A stretch of 64,000 nt of DNA from Nitrospira lenta (lineage in GTDB: Bacteria > Nitrospirota > Nitrospiria > Nitrospirales > Nitrospiraceae). Location: the NCBI RefSeq assembly GCF_900403705.1, contig NZ_OUNR01000001.1:868001-932000 (forward strand), in the 5' to 3' direction. The translations under genes were made by a program, and so were the position numbers. The notes beneath the pieces were generated by a model that was given only the letters and a program-made list of their open reading frames with translations, had not been told where the DNA came from and did not search any database. This document shows, piece by piece, positions 33,256 to 42,160 of the stretch; position 1 is the first letter of the stretch, and each line of letters starts with the position of its first letter.

Positions 33256-34593
33256 CTAGAGTGCGAGGAGAAGGTAAAGGTCGTTCACGTTGGTCCCGGT
33301 GGGCCCTGTCACAATGTGACTCTTGAGTGCGCGCAGCGCAGGATAAGCATTGTGTTGCGTGAGTGCGCGACGAAGATTCAGGCCGTTGCGCTTTGCCTGA
33401 TCAAGGGTGGATCCAGACACCACCGCGCCAGCCACATCCGTCGGACCGTCAGTCCCATCGGTTCCGATCGCAGCAACCCAGGTCTTGTGAAGACCCGAGA
33501 TTTCACCAGCTGCCGCCACGGCAAATTCCTGTGCGCGGCCACCTGTGCCACGCCCTGTAACCGTAACCGTCGTTTCCCCGCCAGCCACCAGGCAGTAGGG
33601 TCTCCGGACAATTCCATTTCCCTCGGACAAGCGCGCTGCAAGTGATGCGAAGGTCTTTCCGGCTTGAGCGGCTTCGCCGACAAGGGGGGTCGAAAATAGA
33701 ACGGTTCGCAGGCCCGCGCGTTGAGCCGCTTGCGCGGCGGCAACGAGCGTCATCTCGTTATTCCCGATGATCTCATGCTGCACCCTTCGGAATCGGGCCG
33801 CCCCCGGCTTCGGCGTCTCGCTAACATCGCCGCGGTCCCCGCGCTCAAGATGTCGGCGGATTGACGCCGGCGCCTTCATCCAGATTCGTCGCCGCTTCAT
33901 AATCGCGATCGCCTCACGATAGGTCGAAGGATCGGGAGTCGTCGGACCGGAACCGATAGCCGTCAGTTCATCGCCGATCACATCGGAGAGAATCAACGTG
34001 ACAATCCGTGCACGGGTGGCTTCGGCGAGGCGGCCGCCCTTGATCGTCGAGAGATGCTTTCTGACCGCGTTGACCTCTTGAATCGCCGCGCCGCTTCTCA
34101 GGAGTAGTTGCGTAAGTTTCTGTTTGTCGGCAAGACTGACCCCGTCGACCGGAGCGGGAATCAAACTGGATGCCCCGCCTGAGAGCAGCACGATGAGCAG
34201 GTCGCGAGGGCCTAACTCGGCCGCTCGAGCGCACAGTTGCTTGGCGGCTTCCAGCCCGGCCCGATCAGGGATCGGATGACCGGCTTCGATCACGGTCACG
34301 CGTTTGGTGGGAAGGCGATGGCCGGTTTTGACGACAATAAGCCCGCCGTCCAGATAGGGGCCCAATACCCGTTCAAGAGCTTGAGCCATTCGCACTGAGG
34401 CTTTTCCTGCCCCGACCACGACCACTCGATCGAAGAATCGCAGATCGTAACGGCGGTGGCCCACCTGTAAGCGATGACCGGCTCGATGAACGCACTTGAG
34501 GAGAGCGGAAGCGGGGTCCGCCGCCCGCAACCCCGCCCCGATCACACGCCTGAGAATGGATCGGGCGGAAGATGCCGGCAGCGCAAGAGGCAT
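33256..34593 (-). CDS. glycerate 2-kinase (DUF4147/MOFRL family)
   Basis: 445 residues from the ATG at 34593; the longer frame to 34638 would overlap the transglycosylase gene. DUF4147 N-terminal domain (VVVVGAGKASVRMAQALE; GGLIVVKTGHRLPTKRV; LLSGGASSLIPAPVDGVSL) and MOFRL C-terminal domain (GGETTVTVTGRGTGGRAQEF; AIGTDGTDGPTDVAGAVV). Phosphorylates glycerate at C2, feeding the lower glycolytic path. Sits between a lytic transglycosylase gene and the rifampicin-phosphotransferase-like gene, all on the minus strand. Confidence 0.9.
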   Translation of the reverse strand: MPLALPASSARSILRRVIGAGLRAADPASALLKCVHRAGHRLQVGHRRYDLRFFDRVVVVGAGKASVRMAQALERVLGPYLDGGLIVVKTGHRLPTKRVTVIEAGHPIPDRAGLEAAKQLCARAAELGPRDLLIVLLSGGASSLIPAPVDGVSLADKQKLTQLLLRSGAAIQEVNAVRKHLSTIKGGRLAEATRARIVTLILSDVIGDELTAIGSGPTTPDPSTYREAIAIMKRRRIWMKAPASIRRHLERGDRGDVSETPKPGAARFRRVQHEIIGNNEMTLVAAAQAAQRAGLRTVLFSTPLVGEAAQAGKTFASLAARLSEGNGIVRRPYCLVAGGETTVTVTGRGTGGRAQEFAVAAAGEISGLHKTWVAAIGTDGTDGPTDVAGAVVSGSTLDQAKRNGLNLRRALTQHNAYPALRALKSHIVTGPTGTNVNDLYLLLAL

Positions 34594-34598
34594 GGGGC

Positions 34599-35654
34599 CT
34601 AGGGAGTCTTCGCCTGTTTGAAACAGCGGCTCGGGCAAGTTTGACGCGGCACTCTGATCTGATAGGTGCCCTGCGGAAGGACGTCTTTCTTGAACTCCGG
34701 GTTGAGCATCTTCAGCTCTAGGAAATAAGTCCCGTATTCTTCGGCAATCGCGGTCAAGGCCCGTTGCGAATCTTTCACGGTCACCGTGACGGTCTCAGTC
34801 TCCAACGGCACATAGAGGTCTTTCTTGCTCAATCCCAAATATTTTTCAGGCTGTGAATAGATCTCTTTCGCTGCGATGATCCGAGGCACGTAGCGCATGG
34901 TTTCACGCGGACCATGCATCTTCCAATAGTCGGTGATCTTTTGCTCCTTGAGAAGTTTGCGCACTCGTTCTTCACCGGCATTGTAGGAGGCCATCGCTAA
35001 AAACCAATCGTTCTGCTGAAAATCTTTCAGATACTTCAGGTACTTAACCGCGGCCTCGGTCGACATTTCGAGGTTGCGGCGCTCATCGAGCACGGAGTCG
35101 CTCTTGAGGCGATACCGTTTCCCGGTCGACGGGATGAATTGCCAGGGACCGGAGGCCTTAGCCTTGGAATAGGCGGCAGCAATGCACTTGCTCTCGACTA
35201 AGAGCATGTACTTCAAATCGTCCGGGAGCCCGGCATCGGCCAGCTGTTTTTCGGCCGGTGGGAAGCACCGTCCGGTACGCTTCGCCAGGATGATGCTTTC
35301 GCCCTGGTCTTCCAGAAATTGGTAGAACTCGTATTCGATGCGCTCTCGAACCTGCCAGTTGTCCAGCGGAACCGGAACCCCGCCGAACGTAATCTTGTCA
35401 GGCAATTTGAACGAACTCAGAAAGTACCGTTCTCCGTCTCGCTTGATCTCCGGGAGAATCACCAATCGATCTTCCGGATCGGGCTGATTGTCCAGCGGTT
35501 CAGGGAGAAGGAGGTCGCGAAATCCCGTTTCTGATTTTGCCGCATCCTTGCCTTCGGGATGTCCCTGGACCGGTTCCGCCCAGGCTTGGCTTGCCCCCCA
35601 GCTAAGAAGACCCGCAAGGACCCAATATCCGATTCGCGCACCAGACTCTGCCAT
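34599..35654 (-). CDS. membrane-associated lytic murein transglycosylase (MltD-like)
   Basis: 351 residues with a signal peptide (IGYWVLAGLLSWGASQAWA). SLT domain near residues 145-280: LLVESKCIAAAYSKAKASGPWQFIPSTGKRY carries the catalytic Glu in VES, and MASYNAGEERVRKLL and YVPRIIAAKEIY are typical. The C-terminal section (VTVTVKDSQRALTAIAEEYG, then LNPEFKKDVLPQGTYQIRVP) looks like a LysM-type or similar binding region. Cuts peptidoglycan glycosidic bonds in the periplasm. Stops five bases before the glycerate kinase ATG. Confidence 0.88.
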   Translation of the reverse strand: MAESGARIGYWVLAGLLSWGASQAWAEPVQGHPEGKDAAKSETGFRDLLLPEPLDNQPDPEDRLVILPEIKRDGERYFLSSFKLPDKITFGGVPVPLDNWQVRERIEYEFYQFLEDQGESIILAKRTGRCFPPAEKQLADAGLPDDLKYMLLVESKCIAAAYSKAKASGPWQFIPSTGKRYRLKSDSVLDERRNLEMSTEAAVKYLKYLKDFQQNDWFLAMASYNAGEERVRKLLKEQKITDYWKMHGPRETMRYVPRIIAAKEIYSQPEKYLGLSKKDLYVPLETETVTVTVKDSQRALTAIAEEYGTYFLELKMLNPEFKKDVLPQGTYQIRVPRQTCPSRCFKQAKTP

Positions 35655-35770
35655 CCGAGGTACTCCTCTGTTATTCTTGAACTAATAAATGTAGGTCGTG
35701 GCCATGCTAACAGCAAGCCCAAACCCCAGCAAGCACGAATGACTTCTCATTCATGGTACAGTGATCGGCC

Positions 35771-36469
35771 ATGCGCTCACTGACTGTACTGAATCACGCG
35801 ATCACCGATTGCACGGCCTGTCCCCGCCTGGTGACCTACCGGGAGACTGTGGCACGAACCAAACGCCGGCAGTATCTGGCATGGACGTACTGGGGAAAAC
35901 CGATTCCAGGATTCGGCGACCCGGACGCGGAACTTTATGTGCTCGGGCTCGCACCGGCGGCTCACGGCGGCAATCGAACCGGTCGGATCTTTACGGGCGA
36001 TCGCAGCGGGGACTGGCTCTATGAAGCCTTGCATCACTTCGGATTTGCCAACCAAGCCTCATCGACGCACCAAGGCGATGGCTTGGCTCTCACGAACTGC
36101 TATATCGGCGCAACCGTCCGCTGTGCGCCTCCTGGCAATAAGCCGTTACCCGATGAGTTTGCACAGTGCGGCCGATTCTTGCGTGATGAGATGCGCCTTC
36201 TCACACGAAAGCGCATCGTCATCACGCTCGGAAAGATTGCTTTTGATCACTACCTGAAAACGCACAGAGCTGATGGACACACTATCCCGTCACCAACGCC
36301 TAAGTTTGGACACGGCGTCGCCTACCGTCTTCCGTGGGGAGACCTCCTGCTCGCTTCCTATCATCCCAGCCAGCAGAATACGTTTACCGGAAAGCTGACG
36401 CGACCCATGTTCCATTCGGTCTTTGCGCAGGCACGCCGCGAAATCGACAAGCTCCATCCCGCCAAGTGA
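35771..36469 (+). CDS. uracil-DNA glycosylase, family 5 (UdgB)
   Basis: 232 residues. Motif GLAPAAHGGNRTGRIFTGD is the family-5 (UdgB) signature, in which Ala replaces the polar water-activating residue of other uracil-DNA glycosylases. Four Cys likely bind a 4Fe-4S cluster: two in DCTACP at the start and others near VRCAPP and AQCGRF. The other active-site motif is in SYHPSQQNTFTGKL. Removes uracil and other deaminated bases from DNA. Divergent from the lytic transglycosylase. Confidence 0.9.
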   Translation: MRSLTVLNHAITDCTACPRLVTYRETVARTKRRQYLAWTYWGKPIPGFGDPDAELYVLGLAPAAHGGNRTGRIFTGDRSGDWLYEALHHFGFANQASSTHQGDGLALTNCYIGATVRCAPPGNKPLPDEFAQCGRFLRDEMRLLTRKRIVITLGKIAFDHYLKTHRADGHTIPSPTPKFGHGVAYRLPWGDLLLASYHPSQQNTFTGKLTRPMFHSVFAQARREIDKLHPAK

Positions 36470-36478
36470 CCAGCGCAC

Positions 36479-37126
36479 TTATTTCTTCGTCTGGGCATCC
36501 CAATCGGCCAGGAACTTCTTGAGGCCGATGTCCGTCAGCGGATGCTTGACCATTTGCTGGAAAATCGAAAACGGCATCGTGCAGATATGGCCACCGGCCA
36601 GCGCTGCTTCCACGACATGCTGCGGATGGCGAACGCTTGCCACTAAGACGAACGTCTTATAGTCGTAATTCTTATAGATGGTCAGGATCTGGCGGATCAG
36701 CTCCATGCCGTTGGAGCTGATATCGTCGAGACGCCCGATGAAGGGCGAGACACACCAGGCTCCGGCTTTCGCCGCAAGCAGCGCCTGGGTGGGCGAGAAG
36801 CACAGAGTGACGTTCACTCTGATGCCTTCAGCGGCCATCCGCTTGGTGGCCTTCAATCCTTCGGCAATGAGCGGGACCTTGACCACGATATTCTTGTGAA
36901 TCTTCGCCAGTTCTTTTCCTTCCTTGACCATGGCATCCGCTTCGACGCTGACGACTTCCGCGCTGATGGGCCCGTCGACGATGTTACAGATTTCAACCAG
37001 CATTTCCTTGAAGCTGCGGCCTTCCTTCGCCACGAGGGACGGATTGGTCGTGACCCCGTCGAGCAACCCAAGACTGGCCGCTTCTTGAATTTCTTTTACA
37101 TTCGCCGTATCGAGATAAAATTTCAT
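36479..37126 (-). CDS. fructose-6-phosphate aldolase/transaldolase
   Basis: 215 residues, the short transaldolase/FSA subfamily. Start [16 protein letters not shown], then [14 protein letters not shown], and the Schiff-base Lys near [13 protein letters not shown]. Also [19 protein letters not shown] and [11 protein letters not shown]. In organisms using a reductive cycle or pentose-phosphate route this supplies C3 and C6 sugar exchange. Single gene, not obviously in an operon. Confidence 0.93.
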   Translation of the reverse strand: MKFYLDTANVKEIQEAASLGLLDGVTTNPSLVAKEGRSFKEMLVEICNIVDGPISAEVVSVEADAMVKEGKELAKIHKNIVVKVPLIAEGLKATKRMAAEGIRVNVTLCFSPTQALLAAKAGAWCVSPFIGRLDDISSNGMELIRQILTIYKNYDYKTFVLVASVRHPQHVVEAALAGGHICTMPFSIFQQMVKHPLTDIGLKKFLADWDAQTKK

Positions 37127-37310
37127 GGGAGCATCCTTTCATTGTCGAGATGACGTTTACGCATACTCTGTGTCGGCCATTTTAGGGGGAACTCAAGTAC
37201 GACGCAACGCGATACCGCGGTTTGACAGCTCTCCTGACGGGGGTTAGAATTTGCGCCTCAACCAAGCCGCACATCGTCCGTTGTGTGTCGCATCTGAGGA
37301 GGAATCGCTC

Positions 37311-37622
37311 ATGCGTCTCTCTGCTGTGTTTTTGATCGGCTGCTTGGCTCTGACTGCCTGTAGCTCCAGCAATCCCTATCTTGAAGCCTCGCTCAAACCG
37401 GCCGAACTTCAAGGAAAAGACAAAACCTGGTTTGAGAAAAACTGGGGCACGCCTGACGGGAAAGCGCCTCGCTTCTTCGGCGGCGAAACCTGGACGTACT
37501 ACCGCATTGCCGGCGGAAAGTCCGGCATGCCGCTATTTAATTTTTCACCGAACCAGTGTCAGATTCTGCTGAAGTTCGACAAAGAAGAAAAGTTGTCAGA
37601 CTACAGTTACTCCGGCTGCTAA
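37311..37622 (+). CDS. small lipoprotein
   Basis: 103 residues from ATG at 37311, with GAGGAGG just upstream. Lipobox LIGCLALTACSSS, so Cys 18 or near is the lipidated residue. The remainder (ELQGKDKTWFEKNWGTPDGKA and FFGGETWTYYRIAGG) resembles the SmpA/OmlA-like fold used by assembly-machinery lipoproteins, but this is a loose likeness. Function unknown. Its stop overlaps the next minus-strand gene by four bases. Confidence 0.75.
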   Translation: MRLSAVFLIGCLALTACSSSNPYLEASLKPAELQGKDKTWFEKNWGTPDGKAPRFFGGETWTYYRIAGGKSGMPLFNFSPNQCQILLKFDKEEKLSDYSYSGC

Positions 37623-37870
37623 CTCGATCGCGACTCCTGAAATTTCACCGCGCATTCCTGGCTGCAAAAGCAATTGGAGATCCCTCCGATCTCCCGAACA
37701 ATTGCAGTTTTTCTCGGGACAAATACCCCGCAGACCGGATCTTGGACCATCTGATCGCCATCCAATGGCGGCGGGGTCGATCTACCGGCCTGCTGGAAAT
37801 TCCGATACATGCTCCTCAAGAGCACGAATAACAGGACTAGCAATCCAATGATCAGAAATAATCTATACAT
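37619..37870 (-). CDS. PP0621-like small membrane protein
   Basis: 83 residues. An N-terminal helix (FLIIGLLVLLFVLLRSMY) is followed by VQDPVCGVFVPRKTAIV and SNCFCSQECAVKFQES. The pattern DPVCG.FVP ... C.CS.EC matches the PP0621 family, related to metal-binding YHS/TRASH treble-clef motifs. Possible metal binding at the inner membrane; unknown role. Confidence 0.75.
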   Translation of the reverse strand: MYRLFLIIGLLVLLFVLLRSMYRNFQQAGRSTPPPLDGDQMVQDPVCGVFVPRKTAIVREIGGISNCFCSQECAVKFQESRSS

Positions 37871-38072
37871 AGTGTGTTCCAGTCAAGCTGACCACAATCC
37901 TATGGAACCGTCCTGGCACTGTCAAGGCTGAGCCTACTGCGCGGCCTGTTGCAACGCGTACAAGAATGGCCAAATGGCCTAGGGTACAACTAGGTAAAAA
38001 GGACTCTTGCCCCCTTCCATCCAGTACTTCAGAAGGATATGCATCCATTTCTGTAAGTGTTACAGTCCGCCC

Positions 38073-38225
38073 ATGAAGACATGCGATAAATGCAGCGGTT
38101 CAATGTTGCCAGAGCGGGCGGTGGATTTGGACGCAGGACTTGCGATCACAGTGTTTGCGTGCTTAAACTGTGGTCGGAGAAAAGCAGCGGACCAAGAACC
38201 ACGGCCCATCACGGCAAGACATTGA
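38073..38225 (+). CDS. very small zinc-ribbon-like protein
   Basis: 50 residues from ATG at 38073. CxxC pairs KTCDKCSG and ACLNCGRR form a likely zinc ribbon. First of three small genes in close order (38073-38590). No family named. The frame is open upstream, but the CxxC pair starts right at this Met. Confidence 0.6.
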   Translation: MKTCDKCSGSMLPERAVDLDAGLAITVFACLNCGRRKAADQEPRPITARH

Positions 38226-38231
38226 CCGTCT

Positions 38232-38435
38232 ATGGCAGAACCAAAACCACTTACGTACGATGAGCAAAAAGCTGCTGAGGCAGCTTTTGTTGGCGCTCCT
38301 TCGAATCCGAAATGGACGGAGGCCGCCCAACTGCTCTACGCCAGGCTTTCGGCGACGGTCCAGACTCGCTCGAAAGAGACGATCGGTACGTCAACCGGAT
38401 CCGCGATTCATGACGGGAATACCACCCGTCGATGA
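38232..38435 (+). CDS. hypothetical small protein
   Basis: 67 residues (MAEPKPLTYDEQKAAEAAF, then PSNPKWTEAAQLLYARLS). Helical and soluble. Its TGA stop overlaps the ATG of the next gene (ATGA), which supports both as real genes. Similar proteins seem to recur in related genomes, but no role is known. Confidence 0.6.
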   Translation: MAEPKPLTYDEQKAAEAAFVGAPSNPKWTEAAQLLYARLSATVQTRSKETIGTSTGSAIHDGNTTRR

Positions 38436-38590
38436 AACCCGCGGTGACGAAGTTGTCTACCGTTCCCCGGACGGCCGTGCTGTGCTGTCCATCCTGCTAT
38501 CGTATGATCAGCTACACACGCGACCAACTGGTCGTGTCCTGTGAGACCTGCGGCCACAGTTTCCCGCAATCTGCCCCCTCGTCGAATTAG
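38432..38590 (+). CDS. very small zinc-ribbon-like protein, translationally coupled
   Basis: 52 residues from ATG at 38432 to TAG at 38588. CPSC in LCCPSCYRMIS and CETCGHSF give a zinc-ribbon pattern. The ATG overlaps the stop of the preceding gene by four bases, a strong sign of coupling. Too short for many gene finders. Confidence 0.65.
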   Translation: MKPAVTKLSTVPRTAVLCCPSCYRMISYTRDQLVVSCETCGHSFPQSAPSSN

Positions 38591-38769
38591 CTCGAAACTT
38601 CCCACACGTACAGAGTCGGCTGTATAGCCGCATCCCTCCGCTGCCTGGAGAAACATTGCCTAGATGTTCATCCAGATCAAGCTGCACAGAGACCGTACGG
38701 AAATGCGCTGAAGTTGGTAGGGTGATACGAGGGGGAGGAAACCTGCCTCAATACTGACTCAGAACCGGA

Positions 38770-39573
38770 TCACTTCAGACCTAACACGTCCATCATGTCA
38801 TAGAGGCCCGGTGGCTGGCGCACGACCCATCGAGCCGCGCGCAACGCGCCACGAGCAAAGGTATCGCGACTGCTGGCACGATGCGTCACTTCGATGCGCT
38901 CGCCCATCCCGCCGAAGAGGATAGTGTGATCTCCCACAATATCGCCGGCCCGGATAGTCTGAATGCCGATTTCCTGTTTCTTCCGTTCCCCGATCAGGCC
39001 TTTTCTGGAATAGACGCCGACCTGATCTAGATCACGGTTGACGGCATGCGCCAGCACTTCCGCAATTTTCAATGCGGTACCGCTCGGTGCGTCTTTCTTG
39101 AGACGGTGATGCGCCTCAATCACTTCGATGTCGTAGTCGTCACCCAATGTTTTGGCCATCTCCCCGATGACTTTATAGATCAAGTTAACGCCCACGCTCA
39201 TATTGGGAGACAACACGCAGGGAACGTGTCTCGCAAGCCCCTTGACCTCTTCAAGTTGAGACGGATTGAGCCCCGTCGTGCCGATGACCATCGCCCGGCG
39301 ATGCTGCGCGACAATACGGAAATGCTCGAGCGTCGCATCAGGAGCGGAAAAATCAATGACGACTTCGCCGCGTTCCATCAACGCAGCCAGATCACTGGTG
39401 ATAGCCACCCCGGCGCGCCCGGTCCCGGAGATCTCGCCGGCGTCATCGCCGATGGCATGATGCCCACTCCCCTCAAGCGCCCCGGCTAATGTCAACGCCG
39501 TCGAATCCCGCACCAGCGCAACCAACCGGCAGCCCATCCGTCCCGCCGCACCAGCCACTACAACTTTAATCAT
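38770..39573 (-). CDS. dapB: 4-hydroxy-tetrahydrodipicolinate reductase
   Basis: 267 residues. Reduces hydroxy-tetrahydrodipicolinate with NAD(P)H in lysine and DAP synthesis. Nucleotide motif VVAGAAGRMGCRLV at the start; IGTTGLNPSQ; catalytic region EVIEAHHRLKKDAPSGTALK with His and Lys. Last gene of the argD to dapB cluster on the minus strand, 29 bases after dapA. Confidence 0.95.
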   Translation of the reverse strand: MIKVVVAGAAGRMGCRLVALVRDSTALTLAGALEGSGHHAIGDDAGEISGTGRAGVAITSDLAALMERGEVVIDFSAPDATLEHFRIVAQHRRAMVIGTTGLNPSQLEEVKGLARHVPCVLSPNMSVGVNLIYKVIGEMAKTLGDDYDIEVIEAHHRLKKDAPSGTALKIAEVLAHAVNRDLDQVGVYSRKGLIGERKKQEIGIQTIRAGDIVGDHTILFGGMGERIEVTHRASSRDTFARGALRAARWVVRQPPGLYDMMDVLGLK

Positions 39574-39602
39574 AACCGCGTCTCATCCTTCTGCCGGTCA
39601 CA

Positions 39603-40475
39603 CTAAATAAATCGGGCCTCTTTCATGACTTGCATCAGCTTATCTCGATTCTCTTTCCCCATCGGGCACAGCGGCAAGCGAAGCTCGGGATCGATCTTCC
39701 CCATCATTCCCAGCGCCTCTTTCACGGGAATCGGATTCGTTTCATAGAACAGCGCGGCAAATAAGGGCGACAGTTGGAAGTGGAGACGTCGAGCCTCCTC
39801 AATGTTTCCGGCCGCAAACGCCTTGACCATGTTCGCCATCTCAGTTGGAGCGATATTGGCCGTCACGGTAATCACACCTTGACCGCCGACCGCCATCATG
39901 GGCAGGGTCATCGCATCGTCGCCGGCAAGCACCGCAAGGCGACCGCCGCACGTTTGCACGATATCCGACGCCTGCTGAATCACTCCGCTGCCTTCCTTTA
40001 CACCCACGATGTTCGGGATCACGGCCAATCTGGCGACCGTCGCCGGGAGCATATTCACGCCGGTTCGCCCGGGAATGTTGTACAGCACCAGCGGCAAATC
40101 GACGGCCTCGGCAATCGCCTTATAGTGGCGATACAACCCTTCCTGCGTCGGCTTGTTGTAATATGGCGTGATGAGCAGGGCGGCATCGGCCCCGGCCTCC
40201 TTCGCATGCTTCGTCAGCGAGATCGCCTCATCGGTACTATTGGAGCCAGTCCCTGCCGTAACAGGGACTCGACGGCGAACCACTTCTACCGTCAGCTCGA
40301 TCACACGGTTGTGCTCCTCGTGTGACAGCGTGGCGGACTCTCCGGTCGTACCGCACGGGACAATACCGTTCGTACCCTTGGCAATCTGCCACTCGATCAG
40401 ATCGCCCAACGCCCGCTCGTCGACTTTGCCCTTTCGAAAGGGTGTCACGATCGCGACATGAGAACCGGTAAACAT
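39603..40475 (-). CDS. dapA: 4-hydroxy-tetrahydrodipicolinate synthase
   Basis: 290 residues. Condenses pyruvate with aspartate semialdehyde. Schiff-base Lys in NIVGVKEGSGV; VPCGTTGESATLSHEEH and LPLVLYNIPGRTGVNM are family blocks with the Tyr and Thr of the catalytic triad. First committed step towards lysine and DAP. Lies between lysA and dapB, same strand. Confidence 0.96.
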   Translation of the reverse strand: MFTGSHVAIVTPFRKGKVDERALGDLIEWQIAKGTNGIVPCGTTGESATLSHEEHNRVIELTVEVVRRRVPVTAGTGSNSTDEAISLTKHAKEAGADAALLITPYYNKPTQEGLYRHYKAIAEAVDLPLVLYNIPGRTGVNMLPATVARLAVIPNIVGVKEGSGVIQQASDIVQTCGGRLAVLAGDDAMTLPMMAVGGQGVITVTANIAPTEMANMVKAFAAGNIEEARRLHFQLSPLFAALFYETNPIPVKEALGMMGKIDPELRLPLCPMGKENRDKLMQVMKEARFI

Positions 40476-40525
40476 AATGGCTCCTTCTCAAGGTACGGGA
40501 ATCGGCAGGCCGCCCGCGCCTCGCC

Positions 40526-41788
40526 CTACTTCAAGAACGCCGGAATCATCTCGCCCTTGACCAGATCCTCGTACGTTTCACGCTCGCGGATGACATGGAT
40601 GTCTTCGCCCTGGACCAGCACTTCCGGGATGCGGGGTCGCGAGTTGTAATTCGACGCCATCACGAACCCGTAGGCTCCCGCGCTCATCACCGCCATCAAT
40701 TCACCCGGCTTCACGGCGGCCAGCAAACGGTCCTTGGCCAGAAAATCTCCCGACTCACAGACCGGACCGACGATATCGACCTGCTGCTTGGCTCGGTGGC
40801 CGGCTTCTTCATTGACCGGCTTGATTTCATGGTAGGCGCCGTAGAGGCTGGGGCGAAGGAGATCATTCATCGCCGCATCGACGATGACAAAGTTCTTGGC
40901 CTCCCCTTCTTTCAAGTACAACGCCTTCGTCACGAGGATGCCGGCATTGCCGACAATGACACGCCCCGGCTCCATCACCAAGGTCAGGCCGAGATGGGCT
41001 ACGATCGGTGAAATCGCGTCCGACAAATCTTGAGGCAGCGGTGGTTTTTCCTCGGAATAGGTAATCCCCAACCCACCGCCGATGTTCAGATACTGGATGT
41101 TGATCCCCTGCGCTTTCAGCGTGCCGATGAGCCCGACAACCTTCTTCAATGAGTCTACGAACGGGGTCACCTCGGTGAGCTGGGAGCCAATATGGGCATG
41201 GACGCCGACCACCTCGATATGGCTCAGCGAGGCGGCCATCTTGTACTCTTCCAGTGCGCGGTCCGCGGCGATGCCAAACTTGCTCTTCTTCATCCCTGTC
41301 GAGATATAGGGATGTGTTTTGGGATCGACGTCCGGATTGATCCGCAACGCAATGCGGGCCTTCTTACCGACGGAGGCCGCGACATCGTTGATCGCGCGAA
41401 TCTCCGCCGAAGACTCGACATTAAACATGAGGATGTCGGCCTTCAACGCGTCGGCAATTTCGCCAGCGTCTTTCCCCACTCCGGCAAAGACGATCTTTGA
41501 CGGCGGCACTCCCGCCTTGAGCGCACGGAACAATTCACCACCCGACACAATATCGACTCCGCTGCCTTCCTTAGCCATCACTCTCAAGACGGCCAGATTC
41601 GAATTGGCCTTCATGGCGAACGCGACGATGTGCGGGATGTTCTTAAACGCCCCGTCATACGCATGGAAGTGCCGGATCAAGGTCGCGTGACTGTAGACAT
41701 AGCACGGCGTCCCGACTTCTTTAGCGATGCGACTCACCGGCACCTGCTCGCAATAAAACTCACCTTGGCGATATTCGAAATTATGCAT
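40526..41788 (-). CDS. lysA: diaminopimelate decarboxylase
   Basis: 420 residues. PLP-dependent decarboxylation of meso-DAP to lysine, the last step. PLP Lys is in VAFAMKANSNLAVL; GSGVDIVSGGELFRALKAG, NPDVDPKTHPYISTGMKKSKFG, HIGSQ and EPGRVIVGNAG follow as expected. Product feeds protein synthesis, while DAP itself goes to peptidoglycan. Upstream is the LptM-like lipoprotein gene. Confidence 0.96.
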   Translation of the reverse strand: MHNFEYRQGEFYCEQVPVSRIAKEVGTPCYVYSHATLIRHFHAYDGAFKNIPHIVAFAMKANSNLAVLRVMAKEGSGVDIVSGGELFRALKAGVPPSKIVFAGVGKDAGEIADALKADILMFNVESSAEIRAINDVAASVGKKARIALRINPDVDPKTHPYISTGMKKSKFGIAADRALEEYKMAASLSHIEVVGVHAHIGSQLTEVTPFVDSLKKVVGLIGTLKAQGINIQYLNIGGGLGITYSEEKPPLPQDLSDAISPIVAHLGLTLVMEPGRVIVGNAGILVTKALYLKEGEAKNFVIVDAAMNDLLRPSLYGAYHEIKPVNEEAGHRAKQQVDIVGPVCESGDFLAKDRLLAAVKPGELMAVMSAGAYGFVMASNYNSRPRIPEVLVQGEDIHVIRERETYEDLVKGEMIPAFLK

Positions 41789-41893
41789 CTAGACAATCCT
41801 CATTCAATAATTTGAGACCCGCCACCGAAAACCGTGACGGAGCAGTCTTCTTGATGCGAGCAGCACGCGGGCTCGGTGAGCCCAACCCCTCGA

Positions 41894-42160
41894 CTATCGT
41901 GTTCCGACCGGTCGTAACGGCGGCAATTCTTCGTCTTGCCCTTTTGGCTCCACCGGCTCTAGCGGAACCGCCGCCCCCGAGGTATTGTCCGCTCGCTGCA
42001 CCGTACCAGACTTCTGCAGCTGTATCTTCTGTCTGGTGATCGTCGGATTGACGCCCACGTTCTCCGGAGCCACGGGCGAGCCCACGACGCCGCAGGCCGT
42101 CACCACGGTCAATACAGTGACGCTCACACCAGCCAAAAAAATGTAGCTCGTTTGCGTCAT
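41894..42160 (-). CDS. LptM/LppL-like small lipoprotein
   Basis: 88 residues. Signal with lipobox VLTVVTACG, then CGVVGSPVAPEN, similar in style to the LptM lipoprotein start (CGxxGPLxxP). The rest is Pro-rich and disordered. In other bacteria such a gene lies next to lysA, and LptM helps the LPS translocon LptDE mature. Here it lies between argH and lysA, which supports the call. Its start overlaps the argH stop. Confidence 0.65.
   Translation of the reverse strand: MTQTSYIFLAGVSVTVLTVVTACGVVGSPVAPENVGVNPTITRQKIQLQKSGTVQRADNTSGAAVPLEPVEPKGQDEELPPLRPVGTR

Noticed and set aside
39774-40325. Plus-strand open frame across dapA
   Set aside because: Shadow of the dapA reading; no coding features of its own.
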